64,000 bases of DNA. It comes from Paguma larvata (taxonomy: Eukaryota > Chordata > Mammalia > Carnivora > Viverridae). Numbering within the stretch: position 1 is the stretch's first letter; each line of letters begins with the position of its first letter. The notes beneath the pieces are model-generated. The model was not told where the DNA came from, did no database searches, and saw only the letters and a program-made list of their open reading frames with translations. Made by a program: the position numbers and the translations under genes. Location of the stretch: assembly GCA_030068075.1 (NCBI GenBank), contig CM057829.1, positions 80,969,132 through 81,033,131 on the forward strand. Direction: 5' to 3'. This document shows, in pieces, positions 45,925 through 59,029 of the stretch.

Positions 45925-46404
45925 AGATGGATTGGTTAGGATGTTTCATCAGCAAACAATAAACCTTGACTCAGCTGGTTTAAATAAGGAATATTTATTA
46001 TTTCACAGAATATGAGCCTGGAGGTAGGGTCATGACAGGTTTGTTTTATTCAGTAGTTCAATGATGCCATCAAGAACCCACACACTTTCCTTCTTTCTGT
46101 TCTGCTCTCTACAGCATGTCTTCATGGGTTGGTTCCTTTTATGATTACAAGTTGCCAGTCTCAGTTTTAGGTATCATAGTGATATCAGTGACATAAAGAT
46201 ATGAATGCTAATTCCACTGATTATACTTTCATCCACAAGGAAAACCATCCCCCACAGCTTCTCAGAAGCTTACTATTATTGAGTCATTGGTTACAACTGC
46301 TTCTTTTACCATGCCTAAATCAGATATTGGTAAAGGAAATGGTACAATGACTGGCTTGATCAATCATAATCCTGTCAGTATGTCTAAAGAGAAGCCTAGC
46401 CTTC
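45925..46404. mobile_element. possible ancient interspersed repeat, unclassified
   Basis: 'gctggtttaaataaggaata' near 45978, 'gttcaatgatgccatcaaga' near 46056 and 'tgactggcttgatcaatcat' near 46349 recall the order of an old mammalian repeat. The match is weak and I cannot name it. Confidence 0.35.
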
Positions 46405-46924
46405 CCAAAAGCCCATGGAAGTCCAGTGAAGAATGAAACTTGTTATTCGGAAGGAAGGGGAGTCCTGTCTGCTGAATAGGCTGCCAAGTCCATTGGCCAC
46501 ATTTGTTACCCAGGCATATTATGGAGCAGAAATTGGACCTTTGCTTGCTTACTGTCTGGCTGCATAGGCACAGTGCATGCACACCAGGGCTGATTCACAT
46601 GGCTGTTGTTTGACACCACTCCATGCTGCCCTAGTAACCCTTCCCTTTGGGGCCCCGTTCATAGCCTGCGGAGTAAGGTACAGGCTACTATTCTTGATAG
46701 GAGCAGCAAGCTTCCTGCTTTCTTATAATAACTGTATTGTTAAATATGACGCAGGGATTTTTTTTCTTAAAGTTTGTATACTTTCTTAAAATATTCCATT
46801 TCTAAAGAGTAATAATGGAAAAAGAAGGTTTAAAATGTGGAGAGACATGTTACTCTAGCCAGATATGTATAGTCTGTTTAATGAAGCAGAGAAGGAGGAG
46901 AAGAGTGGGAAAATAATCAATCAA
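46405..46924. other. unique DNA
   Basis: Two frames of 72 and 70 codons on opposite strands share a few bases at 46577-46582; neither is supported. Confidence 0.35.
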
Positions 46925-46998
46925 TAAATACTTTGGTTTTTATCTCCAGCTCTTAGTACCATGCCTAGGACCTTGTGGCACTCACCAAATGCTTGTAG
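46925..46998 (+). mobile_element. possible L2 3'-end fragment
   Basis: 'ctcttagtaccatgcctagg' followed by 'ggcactcaccaaatgcttgt' resembles the L2 terminal block. Confidence 0.4.
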
Positions 46999-47469
46999 CA
47001 GAAAGAAAAGAGGAAAGTAAGGGTGTTAACCACCAGAATTGCAAGCAGGCATTCACATTATTAAAATCAAGAGAATCAATTAAATTAAGTAATCCAGACT
47101 TCAATGAGTTCTAAGGACTAAAGTTGCTCAAACTCACGAACAGTCCCATGAATAGAGTTTGTTAATATTAAATAGGGGTATATTCCCTCTGAGAAATTTG
47201 GGCACCTGTATTTAATCCTTAAGCCATCATTTCCTTTTAGAAAGAAACTTACAGAAGATTCTTGAGATAAGCACAGACTCAAATGATTCTGAAAGATAAT
47301 TTGTTTCATGGCACTCTAGGAAGTACTGATTAACTATGCTACCCTTATGTCATAGGGAGGCTAAAGTAAATGAGAACATCTCAGCCCAAAGAGATGGGCC
47401 CAAGGATTCCAGAAGTTAAGAGAGAGCCAGTGGAATTGGGATACTTGTATAGTCAAGATAAAATCTCCT
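46999..47469. other. unique DNA
   Basis: No gene or element recognised. Confidence 0.35.
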
Positions 47470-47561
47470 AGACTGTGGTACAATCTCTTTATTTTTTTTA
47501 AATAGAAGCTATATTGTTTGTTTAATTTACTGCTGTTTTTGACATAAATATTTACTTCTTT

Positions 47562-47690
47562 TATATGTATACATATATATATACATGTATAACATGTATA
47601 TGTATATATATATGCATATATATATATACATGTATAACATGTATATGTGTATATATATATATATACTTATATATATATATAAATGGAAGA
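47562..47690. repeat. (TA)n microsatellite with 45-base internal duplication
   Basis: The alternating AT tract contains 'tacatgtataacatgtatat' twice, starting at 47582 and 47627. The unit itself holds paired acatgt palindromes. Confidence 0.93.
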
Positions 47691-47710
47691 TGCTTGCTTT
47701 TAAATGTCTT

Positions 47711-47907
47711 TTTTTTAAAGTTTATTTATTTATTTTGAGAGACAGTGGGGGGGGGTGGAGAGCCAGAGAGATGAGAGAGAATCCCAAGCAGGCTCTGCAC
47801 TGGCAGTGTGGAGCCCAACCTGGGGCTTGAACTCATGAACTGTGAGATCACGACTTGAACTGAAGTCAAGAGTCAGATGTTTAACTGACTGAGGCATGCA
47901 GATGCCC
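47711..47907 (-). mobile_element. feliform CanSINE, 'tgggattct' subfamily
   Basis: The minus-strand copy shows 'agaatcccaagcaggctctg' and 'gaagtcaagagtcagatg' on the plus strand. The head is decayed (gaggcatgcagatgccc). Approximate TSD ttaaatgtctt / ttaaatatgtctt. It interrupts the old L1M. Confidence 0.93.
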
Positions 47908-48622
47908 ATTAAATATGTCTTATAAAAATCTTTAAGCACAAAAAAAATTGAAAAAAAATAACAAAACAAATACCTACAGATTCTTCATCTAGGTTTATCA
48001 ATAGTTAACACTTTGGGAAATATATATGCATAATCACCCCACTGTCCCCTCCACATACTGTATATATGTATGCTGTAGAATTATAATACTTCTATATATA
48101 TCAGCATGCATCTCCTAAGAGAAAGGACATTTTTCTACATAATCAAAATGCCATTATCATTATCAGAAAAAATAACCTTGATTCCCCAATGTCATCTAAC
48201 ATCCAAATCATATACAAATCTTCCATTTGGCCCATATATTTTTATAGCACTTTTTCCTGAGCGTGGATAGGTTCACATATTGCATTTAATTACCATGTCC
48301 CCTGAATCCCTTTTAATTTCTGCTCCCCAACTATCTTTTCTTTTTTTTTCTTACCATAATACTATCTTTTGAAGAGTCTAAGCCTGTGGTTTTGTAAAAT
48401 GTTCCATGTTTGAACTTCATCTGATTATTTCCTCATTGTGTTGTTTGTTTCTTCATCTTTTATGTGTCTTGTTAACCAGAAGTTAAGTCTAAAAACTTAA
48501 TGGGATTCAGATTAAACATCATCGTGTATACATGTATTCCTTCACGAACTGCATAATTTCAAGTTGTCCTATTATTAGGTTACGCTAAGTTCAAACATAG
48601 AGCTAAGGTATGATTTTCTAAT

Positions 48623-50606
48623 TTTCCTATTGTAAAAATATAGTTTTAACAACTATTTCATAGGAAAAAAATTTATTGAATAATTTTGAGTACCTACTTT
48701 TTTCATTATTGCCCTCACTTAAAAAAAAATTAACCCGTTTCACTCCATAGCTTATCATCGAAAAGTGTTTCTTTTGTATTTATGATGAGAGATTTGACGT
48801 TTTACATGAATAAGCTGTTATTAGAATGGGTTTAAAATGTTATTTGTGTTTTTATTCTCTTACATATTAGTGGAATAATGTTATCTTAAAATAGCTCTCT
48901 TACATTCTTGAGGTTAATTTTCTTGTTTTGGGAAAAAAAAAAAAAACATCAGTAGCTCTTGCAGTTTTTCATTGATTTGTGGTTATAATTTTTCTAACAG
49001 GGTGTCCTGGGTGAAGTAAGTACTTGGCGCACTGCTCAGCAATCTCAGCGTGAATCTCACCTCAGCAGGGGACTGCATTGAACAGTTACCACACCAATTG
49101 CTCAATCTGCTGAAATATAAATTATAAGGCAAAAAAAATTGAAAAGCCAGTCAGTATTTTAGTTGGGAAAATATATATGATTTAGATTCTGTGGGAAATT
49201 AGTTTTAACCAAGAGAAAAAATATAAATCTAAATTTCTGTATAAGAAAGCTAAAATCAAAAGACCTGTGGGATCCTTCCTGTGAGGCTTCTCCATAATAC
49301 AATCGATGTGTACATTTCTATAGAAAACTATTGAACAAATAAATAAATACTCAAGCATTTTTACCCATAGCTATTCAACACTCTGTGGTAATCATTGGAT
49401 TTTGGCCTTTTTAAAAAATATCTCACCATTTGAAGGGTCTTCATTTTCTTCTTCGGAAAATGTGTGATGGGTATTAGAGTTAGAAAAGTCAGTTTACTCA
49501 AAAATGCAAAATTATGATGCTGCTATCATAAATTCTTGACATGCCTGGAGACTTGATTTGAAGATGAAAGCATCTTCTCCAGAGAAACCTGTATCTTTTG
49601 ACTTCCTGGTCTCACCATTCAGCCTTTGCATTAATTTTTTATCACCTATGTTTGTCGTCTCTGAAGGTGAACATTTTATGATGTGTAAAGTAAGAAAATA
49701 AGGTGGGAAGTCGCTCGCCACACTTTTGTCTACACATAGCTTTTTAGAGCTTCCCTGACTTGTATAAGGGTTGGCAAGACATGAATATATTCCTTCAATT
49801 GTAATAAGGATCTCTTGCTCGCTGTATTTTATCCTTAGGCATGACAGCTACTCTTCAAAACATTCCGTGTTATTTTAGCTATTATGACCTTTGTGACCAT
49901 AAATACTTATTGCTTCGCCCACTTATTTCCATGCAATTTTCTGAGGCTTCAGCACAGACACGCTAATACATTCAGCTCCAAGTCAGTGGGCTTTACTGAG
50001 ACTGAAACTTCACCTCTGACGAAGAGGAAATACAGGTTAATTAACTACCAATTACATTTGCTGTTAATCTCTTTTTGTTTCTTTTTTAAATGCTGGGAGT
50101 TGGAAGAAAAAAAAATATTTGAGATTTGACAACGAAGTTAAATAATCAAATCTCAAATGGTATCTAAGGCAATTTTTAAGGTTATTTAGCAAACATATGA
50201 CCTGCTAGTAGAATAAAAATATGAGTAGTTTGTTATTTACATTTTCCTGAGGATGGCTAACTGTGCATAAGCTTTCGTCACTGAAAGCTCTCTCTTTGCA
50301 CTCCCTTGTGGAGATACTTTATGCCACCTATGTCTTCTTTATACTGAGGATGCCGACGCTATAGGCCATAAGGCAAGGGACTGAATGTTAATGATGATGT
50401 TTCCAACTGGTCAAAAACTTAAAAGTGCATATTATGCTCCATGTTTCATTAGTGCCTAAGTTATTTAGAAACACTCTTAAGATCTTTTCAGTTAGACATG
50501 ATTTACTTTCAAATATCTTGCAGAGAAGAGACATAGGCCTCTTTTTCAGTGGGATGGTTCCTAGTGAGCTATGGGTAGAAACATCTAAGTCTTGTAAAAT
50601 GAATAC
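48623..50606. other. unique AT-rich DNA
   Basis: No gene or further transposon recognised. Contains a 10-base palindrome GTTAATTAAC (50036-50045), an HNF1- or homeodomain-type core, in the repeat-free stretch 49880-50060. A-runs lie at about 48721 and 48932. Confidence 0.4.
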
Positions 50607-50644
50607 TGTGTGTGCGCGTGTGTGTGTGCGCGCGCGTGCGCGCT
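50607..50644. repeat. (GT/GC)n alternating tract
   Basis: Thirty-eight bases alternate pyrimidine and purine, with tgcgcg and cgcgcgtgcgcg blocks. It gives false Arg/Ala and Thr/His-rich frames on the two strands. CG-containing alternation favours Z-DNA. Confidence 0.95.
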
Positions 50645-50649
50645 CTGTA

Positions 50650-51090
50650 TCAGCTGACACTTGCTGGATGACAACTACCACACTGATACTTAGTGACTTA
50701 AAAACAACGTTTTAGTTCTTGGTTGTATAGATTAGCAATCTGAGCTGTCCTCAACTGGGTGGCCCTGGTGATCTTGATAAGTGTATACCTCAGTGTATTG
50801 GGGTAGCTGCCCTATCAGCAGAGATCTGGCTGAACTGGGTGGGATGCCTCAGTCCTCCTCCACGTGGCCTCCCTTCACCCGACAGCCGAATTCGGGCTTG
50901 TCCTCATGGTGGGGTTAAGTTGCAATAGAATGGTAGCATCTTGGTGACGGGTTCAGAACTTGCACGATGTACAGCAAGTTCGACTCAGATCCAAGGAGGG
51001 GAGATTAGGCTCTACCTCTTGATGAGAGGAAATTACAAAGAAATTGCATCATTTGGCAGCCTACCATATACCTAAGAAAGTGGGAGAATG
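50650..51090. mobile_element. ancient interspersed repeat, unclassified
   Basis: 'cttagtgacttaaaaacaac' near 50691, 'tggctgaactgggtgggatg' near 50828, 'gaggggagattaggctctac' near 50996 and 'ctcttgatgagaggaaatta' near 51018 follow the order of a common old mammalian repeat with these hallmarks. I do not assign a family. Confidence 0.5.
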
Positions 51091-51689
51091 TAAAGGGTTC
51101 TCCATATGAGTATCTTATAAACTAGATTCTTAATATCTAATTTCTTACCATGCCCTTTTCATCATCTTTATTCCTGCAAACAAGATGTTTATATTGAAAC
51201 TCTAAAAATAAAAATAGCTGCTAATCTCATAATAACCTTCATTTTGCAAAATATCTCACCTTATTATGCACTTAAATTTCCGTAAAAACTCATGTGATAA
51301 GTGAGATCGTTGTTGTTAAAAATATTAAATAGCTTAATGAAATCGTTGGACACCATTTCACCTGACTTTCTCTACACTTATCAAAATTTTTGCTATCTTT
51401 TAAGAAAACATCCCTTAACAATTTCCCTTAAACTTGACCCTGAAGCATTTTCTCCTAACTTAGACAGAAATAGCATCTTCAATAGAGTAGAAAAAAAATC
51501 ACTAAAAAGGTCATATTTAACTCAAATAATTAAACTTTGATGTTTACATGCAAAACAATTAAATTTAACTCTTAGGAGAATTAATTGGTTTGCTTGGTAG
51601 AGTCGAAAAAAGGTAGAAGACAAATTTATATAAAAGTTGCTTTCTTATGTACAATTCTTCTAACTCTGCATTGTTCTAATTCAGAATTT
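51091..51689. other. unique AT-rich DNA
   Basis: No gene; a 79-codon frame at 51301-51540 shows no domain. Confidence 0.35.
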
Positions 51690-51812
51690 ATTGTCTTGAC
51701 TACTAGACACCAAAAAGCTGTGAAAATAGTTCTTCTATAAGATTTACTATATCGGCCTTAACTTATTTCCTGACATATAATAGGTGATCAACAAATATTT
51801 TCTGAAGAAAAA
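51690..51812 (+). mobile_element. possible L2 3'-end fragment
   Basis: 'ctgacatataataggtgatc' and 'aacaaatattttctgaagaa' resemble the L2 terminal block. Confidence 0.45.
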
Positions 51813-52002
51813 AAATGCAAATGTTAAAAAATGTTTTGTTAACATTAAACTACATTTATTACAAATAGTATCATATATGCATATCAACTACTTATTTTAT
51901 ATTAAATGTTCTCATGTTTAAGAATATATCAGATTTCTTTCGTATGGGTCAATCTGCCTTGGAAAATACATACTTATTTGGTGGATTTTAAATAATCCAG
52001 GA

Positions 52003-52228
52003 GGGGCGCCTGGGTGGCTCGTCAGTTAAGAGTCCTACTCTTGATTTCAGCTCAGGTCATGATATCAGTTTGTGGGGAGCACCACATCCGGCTCTGTGCT
52101 GACAGCACATGGAGCCTGCTTGTGATTCTTTCTCTCTGCCTCTCTCTTTTGCCCTTTCCTGCTCACGTTTGCATGTGCACAAGAAAGAGTTCTCTCTCCA
52201 AAAATAAATAAACACGAACAAATAAATA
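52003..52228 (+). mobile_element. feliform CanSINE, 'tgggattct'-type subfamily, diverged
   Basis: The head ggggcgcctgggtggctcgt is well preserved. 'ctactcttgatttcagctca' marks the second subfamily. The right part is diverged ('cttgtgattctttctctctg'). Near-TSDs aataatccagga / aataaccagga flank it. Confidence 0.95.
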
Positions 52229-52239
52229 AATAACCAGGA

Positions 52240-53727
52240 AATCAATCAGATTAACTTGGGCAAGGTTATGTAGTCTTATATTTGAGTCATTATTTTATTT
52301 TATTATTTGTATATTTACCATTTACGCTGCAGTTTTTAAGAGTAATTTTGTTGTGGAAATTGAAATGTCAAAAATATTAATATTCTATTGAAAAAATAAA
52401 GCTACTCAATGATGTTATAAAATCAAGATGGAAAATCTATGACTTTAAAAGTTAATAATAACAACAATATAACTTATGGAAGTGTATAAATAATTGAACA
52501 ATAATTACTCGTTGAGATTGATTTCTATATATCCTCTTAAGAATATTCTGTGGAAAAAGAGTTTCTAAGTGGCTTTTATGGAAAAAAAGCGTTTCAAGAT
52601 CAAAATGTTTGGAATATGCTGCATAGCATAATACTTTGGGAGACTTCAATCCTCATTAATGTCTCGAAGTTTCCACGGTTTAATACAGTGACTCCTACAT
52701 GTTTGGACCATAGTAACTCTAATAATAAATGTAACAAAGTTCCACGAAAGATGTTTTTAGAAAAACAGCATTATAGAAAAAATTCAGTTGTTAAATATAC
52801 TAGATATCAGACTCAATATGTTCTGAAAATTTGCGGGTTGACAAATATTAAATACAAATTCACTTTGAATTGCTTATAGAAATACATCTTCTTTTAATTT
52901 TTGAGAAGCCTTGCCTCATTTCCTTTATTAAAGATTTTATAAAGATCTTAACACTGGTTTGTAAACCATACAAATGCTAAGGATTGTCATTACAGTATAT
53001 TTCCACTGTGATTTAAATGACATTTGAAGTGATTGTTAAAGTTGCTGAAATGATACTCTTCCTCTAGAAGTGGTTCATGTTTTGTGAAACACTTCTAAAT
53101 GATCTTCTGAATGTCTGTTATGCTAAGCACAAAGATAGACTTCTAAGAAACAACTACAAACTATTACTCCTGCATGTTCAGAAGTTACAGTTAGACATAT
53201 TTTATAGTTTGTGCAAATGCAAATAAAAACATGTTAGTACACACCATTATGGAATGTCAGATGTAATTTATATTGTCAGATATGTGAAAAATGCTATTAT
53301 CATAGTGAATTTCAATTTCAGCAGCATGATGGTTTAACAAATATAAATTACATCTATATGTATTGTTAGAAACCATCCCACTCCTTTTGATCTTAACTTT
53401 TCAATAAATCCAATATCCTCCATCTGTCTACACCCACCAATCTGAAAGATTGACAGAGGCTGGAATTATATTGTTATATTTGATCCAAAGTTATGATTAG
53501 AATAATTGTGTGCATTCTTCTACTGCTATAGTTATAGTAACAGATTTCCCTCCACTTCTAATGCCAATACTGATGAACTGACAGCATCACCTTGGACAGA
53601 CTGCTTTTCTTTATTAAGAAATTAATAATTTCCAATAATGTCAACCTGGATCACTTGAGTATTCTTGGGATTGTTGAATGAACTACCAAAAAACATGTAA
53701 TGTACTTGACTGAAAAGACTCGTGATA
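52240..53727. other. unique AT-rich DNA
   Basis: No transposon recognised. A 109-codon plus frame (52550-52879) lacks domain or splice evidence. 'agattgacag' near 53445 is one base off a PBX-MEIS decamer. Confidence 0.4.
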
Positions 53728-53945
53728 GGGGCAGCTGAGTGGCTCAGTGCATCCAACTGCAGCTCAGGTCATGATCTTGTGGTTCGCAGGTTTGAGCCCC
53801 ACATAGGGCTCTGTGCTGACAGTTCAGAGCTGGGAGCCTGCTTCAGATCCTGTGTCTCCCTTCCTCTTCCCCTTACCCGCTCATGCTCTGTCTCTGTCTC
53901 TCAAAAGTGAATAAACATTAAAAAATTAAATAAAAATAAAAGAAT
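53728..53945 (+). mobile_element. feliform CanSINE, CpG-decayed
   Basis: The head ggggcagctgagtggctcag is altered, and part of the tRNA-like region is missing after 'ctcagtg'. Few CpGs remain, so it is older than the copy at 62755. The tail is complete. TSD is poor. Confidence 0.94.
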
Positions 53946-55564
53946 AATGATAACTAGAAAAACTGATGTGTAAATTCCCATTTAATTTGGTTTCTATACA
54001 TTTTAGAAAATGCAATGTATTTATTTTAAAAAAATCAAGTGATGCTCCAAACATTTAAAAGCATTACTTTGCAAACGCTAAAGTTCAATTCAATTACAGG
54101 GTTATATTATCCTTTGGGATATCATAATAAAGGACAGTAGAACAGGAAGTGCAGTTTTTAAACCGAGATGCCTTTGTTTTCTTGCTTCTAAGTAAGAGTA
54201 ATTGGAAAAATAGGCAATGTCTTGGCTTTCAAGAACAAGGACTGTGGTAGATTTTAAGCTGAGCAAGATACCACCCTATGTGTTTGTGCTAATTAGACCG
54301 ATGTCAAATAGTCAAACAGATGTGTTTACATGTCATGTGGAAATAGGAAGAGATTCTGTTCAGGCAGTGTTTTGTGTAAAACGTTATTTTCTACATCTTC
54401 TACTCTGAGTATCAGAATCTCGACTGTAAATACCACTGTGGTCCTCCTGGTTCACATTCATTTATTTAACAGTATCTACAGGATTTCTTCATTCCTCCCT
54501 TCTTGCCTTTCTTTGTTTCTTCCTCCCTCTTCTTTCCTTCTTTGTTCCTTTCTTCCCTCTCTCCTTTCTTTCAACTCATGAATTTATAATGAATGCTAAC
54601 ATATCAGTAGAGGAATTAAACATTGATTATGGAAACAATAATGCACAACTAGCTGTAACAAGACCAAATATATAATGATACTTTAAAATAAGGTGTAGCC
54701 TAGTGAAAAATTGTACTTAGTAGAATCAACAGCAGGGTCATTTAAATATTATGGACATAATGAGGTGGGTATTTCAGCCTATTTTAAGACACTGTTTTCT
54801 TTATAAAGAAGAAAGGAATTTAAATGTTTGAAATGGAATATATATTAGTCTGAAAGAGAGTATAAATGCTGGCCTATAGGAAGAAAGACTTTATCCATAA
54901 TAAAAGAATACACAGGTTTTTTGTTTTTTGGTCTTCTTCTTTTTTTTTTTTTTTTTTTTTGCAAATTGCTGAAATTTATCCAGGGATGAAAAAGTCAGAA
55001 ACCTATCTCTGTACATCTTACTCAATGTGACCCCTAACGATATCTTTATGGAGGCTATAGACTAGGTATCACTGAAACATGTAATTCACAGTTCTGCCTG
55101 ATAGGAAGAAAAAATATTGCTACTCTATTTTTTTCTTCTGCTCACTGTGCCACACCCATCTTGCTAATTAAGTTCCTTAACCTTGAAGATAATGTAATTC
55201 CTTTTTTATTTGAAGAAATAAATTTGAGGATAAATTTACATCATATTAAATGAAAACTGCACTTCTGAGAATAACCCTGAAAAGCACCACAATATTTGCT
55301 ATAGCAAGAGAATAAAGTTCTTTAGAGAAAGAGATGAGTGTAGTGATAGGAAAGGAAAAAGTCAAAATATTGATAACTATTGACAGCTCTTGAGTTTTTG
55401 TCTATGACTCTAATTAGTTGCATACAATCAGGTAAAGATCAATACTTTAATGGGTCTTTAATTTTAAGATTTTTCTGTGGGAAAATAATATGCAAGTTTA
55501 TTCATTCTTATTTAGGTACTAAAAATATTCAGGATTTTATAGAATGTTACCCAAATCTGAGATT
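53946..55564. other. unique DNA with homopolymer tracts
   Basis: There is a pyrimidine tract at 54489-54571 and a T-homopolymer of about 22 at 54938-54960. No gene; the frames near 54217-54581 are unsupported. Confidence 0.4.
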
Positions 55565-55580
55565 TAAACACATCTTTAAA

Positions 55581-55608
55581 AAAAATTTTTTAATGTTTAT
55601 TTATTTTT

Positions 55609-55643
<35 letters not shown>

Positions 55644-55809
55644 CACAAGTAGGGGAGGGGCAGAGAAAGAGGAAGACACAGAATCTGAAGCAGGCTCCAG
55701 GCTCTGAACCGTCAGCACAGAGCCTGACACAGGACTTGACTCACGAACTGTGAGATCATGACCTGAGCTGAAGTCGGATGCTCAACTAACTGACCCATCC
55801 AGGTGCCCC
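55581..55809 (-). mobile_element. feliform CanSINE, full length
   Basis: Minus-strand copy with a GA-rich tract at 55609-55643 and head complement 'catccaggtgcccc'. TSDs taaacacatctttaaa (55565-55580) and taaacacatatttttaaa (55810-55827) match apart from small changes in the T-run. Confidence 0.96.
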
Positions 55810-55827
55810 TAAACACATATTTTTAAA

Positions 55828-58800
55828 ACACAAAGTAAATCTTGTAGGTTATAAGGAAGTGTAGTTGCTTTCTTACATACATACTGTTATTCAAACATGG
55901 GTCTTCACAGTAAAGATAACAAAATAAAATCTAAACAAATTGCAGGACCCCAGGTTATTTATTCCATTAAATAAACATGAATTATAGTTTATGTGACTAT
56001 TCTTATTACCTAACCATTATTAGATGTTTCACCTAACATGACTTGATGTTGAGCTAATGAACATGCTAAATACCTCAAAACCAAACTATGTCAATATAGA
56101 ATAATCATAAATTTAACCGAATAGCACTATTCCTCAAAACACTTAGCATGGCCTCTTGAATGTTTAGTAAAATGGAAATAAAACAATAGCCTATAGATCT
56201 CTGTCTCACAACATTTAGACAAATGTTCCAAGGAGCCTTTTTTCTTTCAGCACTAACAAGTCACCTGCCAGCCCGTGATCTTCCTGCCCTGTGGAGGCTG
56301 CCAGCAATGTGACAGCAGACAGACCAAACTGAGCAACAAAAGCACAAAATTAAACAAATGAAAGAATCAGATCTGTGAAATACGAAATTACCCTTGGCAG
56401 ACTATTGTACAAATAACCCTACCAGCTTGGAGGAAAGGAGGACCCGGTGTCTTTGCTTCCTTTCTTCCCTACCTGCCCGCATTTTCCCAACCACTCAACC
56501 TTCTATGATCTACCAGATTCAGTAGCCTAGTGTTTCTGGACACTTGGAGATGCATCAAAGTTTGATGATTTCTGCAATTAAGGATTTCTTCGAATCATTT
56601 ATAGTTTCATCTGACTATGTGTTTTGAAAAGATTCTAAAGGCTTACGAGTTTGGGATGGGTTAACTGGGAACACTCAGCAGATGTCATAGAACTGTTTCC
56701 TGCCTCTCTGAATGGCAGCATGCCAGAAGTACGGTGACTGGTTTTATGGCATCTAATAAATCAGAATTTTCAAATAGATTTGAGCCTTTGTTTCCAAAAT
56801 GGCTCTAAAAACATTTTTAAGTATTATATGGTACATAGAAAATGCGTTTGGAAAGAAAACAATTAGAGGAATACATATCCTATGTCTAAATATTTTAAAA
56901 TTACAAATCACAACGGAGTGTTTTATCCTTCTGCCTTCAGAGATACACCTTCCTAATGACAATATCAAAAAATGGATTCATCTATGTTATTTATAAAATA
57001 GAACTGCAGCAAATACAAAGACAGTTGAATTTAGTTATTGTTCATGACTAAGTACCATTAATGGGTTGGTAGCATTCAGATATGGGATGCTTCAAGATGT
57101 GGACAGTGTCATAAATTATTATATATTATCCCTTCAAAGGCATCCTTCTTGCTGTTGTTTCAGCAAAATAATCTTCTTGGTAAAATAAAGACTTTACTAA
57201 ATTTTTATTCTACCGATAGTAATATGACAGTGCCATTTTGAATAGAATTATATTTTCTTCTTAATCTTCTAAGAGAATGTAAATGAAAGTAAATGTAAGA
57301 AATCAAAAATGATTTTTCATGTTTTCAAAAGTAAACAGTCTCTTAAGTGATCAAAGCTAAACTAGGCAAATATAATCTATGATTATTAAATAACAACTGC
57401 ACAACCACATATAGAATTAATTTTTATTAAATTAACTAAGTTGTATATAACATGTTTATACAAATAAAACCGTCCAAAGTTCTCTCTGAGATGTCTCTGT
57501 AGTTGGCATTGTCAGGAGTTGGTGTCATATTTCACGCATGCTAAATTGATACCAAGGTACATACAAATTCAAGAAGAATAAGAATTGTTTAACATTGCAA
57601 AAGGTTTTCAGCTGCCATGTGCATGATGCGGTAAATTTTTAGTGTTCTGGAACCATGAGTCGGAATCTGAACAGAAGCAAGAAAATGGATACTCAGCACT
57701 ACTGGGAAACAATACTTTGTCATGCAAGAATCTCTTGCAATCGTATGTGAGAGAAAGATTTGACAAGTTAATTAATTTGAATTTTTCTTACTTAAGCATA
57801 TCTGCAGTTCAATTCTCCTGCCCTCTGAAATATTGTCCACCTCTAAATTGGGCAGGGACATAAACCACAGCTCTTTACTATAGGCAAACGTGGTTACCTT
57901 TTGTGAAGAGGAAAGAGGGGAGAGAGGTGGATCCATGTGTCGTCAGAACTTGAAAACTGCTAGTCGCCTAGGAGGACACGTAGATCCCAGGCTGTGCTGT
58001 GTGTCGGTGCTGACTGCTTGATCCTGAGTGAAAAGGGCATCCATAGTCTTTAATACATTTATTTTCTGTGGGTTTGTGATCCGCGAGGCCCTCTAAATCA
58101 CAGGATAGCAAAGGATTCCCTTGCCTCTGTAGTAGTACATTAGTACGTCATTCCACGACAGGTGAAATGGCTTCTTAGGGCAAATGCAAAAGTATGGTGT
58201 ACTGAAGCCATGTCACGTGTATTAAATCAAATATACATGAATATATACCTGTATATGCTTGAACATACTTATATGTATAATATACAAATATGTACTAGAT
58301 TTATAGTCCTTTGCCTTTCTTGTGAGCAGATTTGTACATAAGTCTTTTCCTCCTCAATTGTTGTTACACAGGAAGTAGCTATGATTGTAAACAGGGAAGA
58401 TGCTCATGGACTTTGTCTTTGAAATCCATCAGGAAAATAGAGGTATGTAATGGTTTTGTTATTTGTTATATGTGCTTTTTTGCCAATGGCATAGGTATGT
58501 GTATAGGAAAGACTGGAAGAGAAAAACTCAAAATGTCTCAGCTCCCGTCTCTACAGAAACATAAGAGTCTCTTCTTCATTACGATCAATGGTCCTGGGGA
58601 GCGCAGACAGAGGGTGGCCTCCTTGTGGAAGTAACACGACACCACGCCATTTTAACTGACAAATAAGACGCATAGATCCTGCTATGGAAGAAGGCTAAAG
58701 GCTGCAGGCTCTAGTTGGGGTGTTTACAGGCAGGGAGCATGAAAACTCCGCCATTCTCTGAACCTAGTAAGGTAGTTCAGCGAGGGAAAAGAAATTGAGG

Positions 58801-58990
58801 AGAGTTAAGTGAGGGACGGTCATGGGAAATGGCAGAGTACCGGGGATAAATGAGTTAACGAATTTAACCTAGAGTTAACCTTTGTAAAAAGTCTCTAATC
58901 CAAGCTGCATTTTTTACCTCTGGGTTTTTTCAATCTGAAATTATCCTGGGATCTTTGGGGGATGGCGGTTTTGCCAATATTTGCATGCTC
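55828..58990. other. unique DNA, low in recognised repeats
   Basis: No transposon recognised in about 3.1 kb. Frames at 56753-56996 overlap on opposite strands, and a 100-codon plus frame at 58332-58634 has no recognisable domain. An AT-rich patch lies at 58228-58290. Confidence 0.4.
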
Positions 58991-59029
58991 ATGCAGCATC
59001 ACAAATAAAAAAATAATGGTTTAATGTTA

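Larger units (their letters stand above)
47470..48622 (-). mobile_element. old L1M 3' region, inverted, interrupted
   Basis: After an AT microsatellite and a SINE, plus-strand blocks run in order: 'cagcatgcatctcctaagag', 'ggacatttttctacataatc', 'ccccaatgtcatctaacatc', 'ggttcacatattgcatttaa' and 'ttgaagagtctaagcctgtg'. These are the antisense of an old L1 3' region. The segment left of the SINE (47470-47560) is probably part of it. Confidence 0.7.
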
